This document shows, in pieces, positions 62,771-64,000 of a stretch of 64,000 bases of DNA. The stretch covers positions 558,001 to 622,000 of the forward strand of contig NZ_JARRIR010000001.1 of the NCBI RefSeq assembly GCF_029601685.1, written 5' to 3'. Every line of letters begins with the position of its first letter. Within the stretch, counting starts at the first letter, position 1. This stretch comes from Metarhizobium sp017305935 (GTDB lineage: Bacteria; Pseudomonadota; Alphaproteobacteria; Rhizobiales; Rhizobiaceae). Made by a program: the position numbers and the translations under genes. The notes beneath the pieces were generated by a model. The model saw only the letters and a list, made by a program, of their open reading frames with translations. It made no database searches and was not told the origin of the DNA.

Positions 62771-62814
62771 GCATTTCCGAGGGGAAAACCGCCTTACGGT
62801 TTGGCCCGCATGCT
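62771..62814 (+). repeat. Dispersed 45-nt palindromic repeat
   Basis: GCATTTCCGAGGGGAAAACC... to ...GGCCCGCATGCT. Lies just after the Crp/Fnr gene stop. Confidence 0.7.
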
Positions 62815-62865
62815 TGGATCCCCTTTCCCTCAATTCCTAAAAAAGCATGAACGGATGTACCCCCG

Positions 62866-62891
62866 GGAACTTCGCGGGGCGTTGATGCGTT
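62866..62891 (+). promoter_or_regulatory. EcfG/RpoE2-type promoter upstream of the Sel1 protein gene
   Basis: GGAAC (62866-62870), 17-bp spacer, CGTT (62888-62891): exact fit to the EcfG consensus, 37 bp before the start codon. Confidence 0.75.
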
Positions 62892-62928
62892 GTTAACTCG
62901 AACCACAAAAGGTCGAGGGAGAAAGACC

Positions 62929-63825
62929 ATGTCTGCCGCACCTGCCCATGACAACTCGCATTGGAAGGCCAGCATCATGCGCGCCGCTGGCGCGGGCGCA
63001 TTGGTGGCGGCGCTCGGGCTTGCACTGCCGGCGCAAGCCGCATCGCCTTCGCAGGACAATTGCGACCGGCTGGCCGGCAGCCAGTACGACACCTCCCGCA
63101 ACATGGCCTTCGCGCCGGTGCGGGAAGCCGGCCTGAAGGGCGCCAATAGCCAGGCGATCGCCGCATGCCGCGCAGCGCTCGATGAAACCAATGCACCGCG
63201 TTTCGCCTTCCAGCTCGGCCGCGCCCTTGACGGCGCCGGCGACACGGCGGACGCCATGAACGCCTTCGATCAGGCCTCGCAGCGCGGCTATGCCATCGCC
63301 AAGGTGCATCTCGGTATGTCGCTGGGCGAACTCGGCGAGGAAGAAGCGGCTTTCGCCCTGTTCCGCCAGGCCGCCGATGCCGGCAATGCGCTCGGCGCCT
63401 ATAATGTCGGCGTGCTCTATCGCGACGGCGCCGGCACGGCCCAGAACACGGCTGAAGCCGTCCGCTGGTTCACCGCCGCCTGGACCAAGGGTTATGCCGC
63501 CGCCGGCTTCAATCTCGGCGTCCTCTACGACGAGGGCCAGCTCGTGCCGCAGGACAATAGCCGCGCCATGGAATGGTACAAGCGCGCCGCCGCCAAGGGC
63601 CAGGTCGACGCCATGGTCAATCTGGCGCTGATGTATGAAGGCGGCCAGGGCACGACGAGCGATCTCACCGCCGCCGCCAACTGGTACGGTCGCGCCGCCA
63701 AGCTGGGCGACGGCTTTGCCGAAGACCGCCTGAAGCTGGTCAACGAGGCTCTGGCAACGGCTCAGGCCAAGCCCCTGCCCCCGGCCGTCGATCGCAGCAT
63801 CGTCACCGCCAGCACCGCGCTCTAA
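62929..63825 (+). CDS. Periplasmic Sel1-repeat protein
   Basis: A 298-residue protein with a signal peptide (internal start region MRAAGAGALVAALGLALPAQA, cleavage near A-A-S) and about four Sel1 repeats: LGAYNVGVLYRDGAGTAQNTA, AGFNLGVLYDEGQLVPQD, DAMVNLALMYEGGQGTTSDL and ending LAAANWYGRAAKLGDG-type. Sel1 proteins act as adaptor scaffolds; no partner is known. GAGGGAGAAAG precedes ATG 62929. The EcfG-type promoter suggests general-stress control. A strong terminator follows. Confidence 0.83.
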   Translation: MSAAPAHDNSHWKASIMRAAGAGALVAALGLALPAQAASPSQDNCDRLAGSQYDTSRNMAFAPVREAGLKGANSQAIAACRAALDETNAPRFAFQLGRALDGAGDTADAMNAFDQASQRGYAIAKVHLGMSLGELGEEEAAFALFRQAADAGNALGAYNVGVLYRDGAGTAQNTAEAVRWFTAAWTKGYAAAGFNLGVLYDEGQLVPQDNSRAMEWYKRAAAKGQVDAMVNLALMYEGGQGTTSDLTAAANWYGRAAKLGDGFAEDRLKLVNEALATAQAKPLPPAVDRSIVTASTAL

Positions 63826-63870
63826 AGTCAAAGGCCGCCATGGAGATCATGGCGGCCTTTGACTTTATTC
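63826..63870. terminator. Strong bidirectional terminator
   Basis: 17-bp perfect stem (63826-63842 with 63848-63864), GAGAT loop, then TTATTC. Separates two convergent genes. Confidence 0.9.
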
Positions 63871-63874
63871 TGCC

Positions 63875-64000
63875 TTACTTGCGCGGCTCGGGGATGTCGC
63901 CCGCCGAGGGACCCCAGACGTCGGTCAGCGCAAATCCTTCCGCCATGGGATCGGCCGGGTCGAGCGCCACCTGATGCAGGCCGAAGGTGAAGCCGCGGCC
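63875..64000 (-). CDS. C-terminal 41 residues of an unidentified protein
   Basis: The stop TAA is at 63877-63875; the frame stays open to the window edge. The visible C-terminus reads GFTFGLHQVALDPADP..., ending AGDIPEPRK. I do not recognise the family. It is convergent with the Sel1 gene across a strong terminator. Most of the gene lies outside the window. Confidence 0.65.
   Translation of the reverse strand, partial: GRGFTFGLHQVALDPADPMAEGFALTDVWGPSAGDIPEPRK

Overview
The window is GC-rich, densely coded alphaproteobacterial chromosome. It most likely comes from a member of the Rhizobiaceae (Rhizobium/Agrobacterium/Sinorhizobium type). The support is a GcrA cell-cycle regulator, a PodJ-like polarity protein, a SAM-II riboswitch in front of metZ, two good promoters of the EcfG/RpoE2 general-stress type, and the arrangement pgi / frk-pyrE-pyrC / frcK-A-C-B / frcR, which matches from memory the fructose-transport region of Sinorhizobium meliloti. 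I see no rRNA, CRISPR array, insertion sequence, integrase or prophage. The single RNA gene is a tRNA-Gly(CCC).

Layout. 0-2.3 kb: galE-rfbF-rfbG (nucleotide-sugar synthesis, running off the left edge). 2.5-4.3 kb: a PLP aminotransferase and mscL. 4.4-9.3 kb: a CrbS-like transporter-fused hybrid histidine kinase and an HWE-family kinase. 9.4-17 kb: a DEAD-box helicase and a three-gene beta-oxidation operon (acyl-CoA dehydrogenase, thiolase, FadJ-type protein). 17.4-23.1 kb: podJ, then a TauE exporter coupled to an alphaproteobacteria-specific membrane protein. 23.1-29 kb: cupin, PdeM/DEXH-helicase pair, YitT protein, TPR-methyltransferase. 29-39 kb: small membrane protein, CAP lipoprotein, MATE exporter, pyrD-DUF952, a CrbR-like response regulator, an S24-type repressor, a TNase-fold protein, a TerB protein, a periplasmic solute-binding protein and a large glycosyltransferase. 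39-46 kb: tRNA-Gly, dcd, SAM-II/metZ, apaG, argD-argF-hslO. 46-51.8 kb: gcrA, a GGDEF-EAL protein, a PRC-barrel stress protein, fadD. 51.8-62 kb: sugar-phosphate, pyrimidine and fructose-uptake genes with their ROK regulator. 62-64 kb: a Crp/Fnr regulator, a Sel1-repeat protein and one truncated gene.

How the parts fit. Fructose enters through FrcBCA, is phosphorylated by the Frk-type kinase and isomerised by Pgi. pgi and frk carry the same 15-bp palindrome at almost the same distance from their start codons, pointing to one repressor not encoded here. Fatty acids are activated by FadD and degraded by the operon at 11.6-17 kb. The CrbS-like sensor and the CrbR-like regulator, 25 kb apart, may be a split acetate/overflow-metabolism two-component pair. 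Cell-cycle control is represented by podJ and gcrA; the gcrA upstream region holds six GANTC (CcrM) sites and a CtrA-like box in about 190 bp.

No single clearly new multi-gene system stands out. The best leads are regulatory: the shared pgi/frk operator, the methylation-site cluster before gcrA, a 45-nt palindromic repeat family present at least nine times (one identical tandem pair), an SD-occluding hairpin before the aminotransferase, and the translationally coupled TauE/Alph_Pro_TM pair. All functional assignments are from reading sequence and recalled family knowledge; no search was run.
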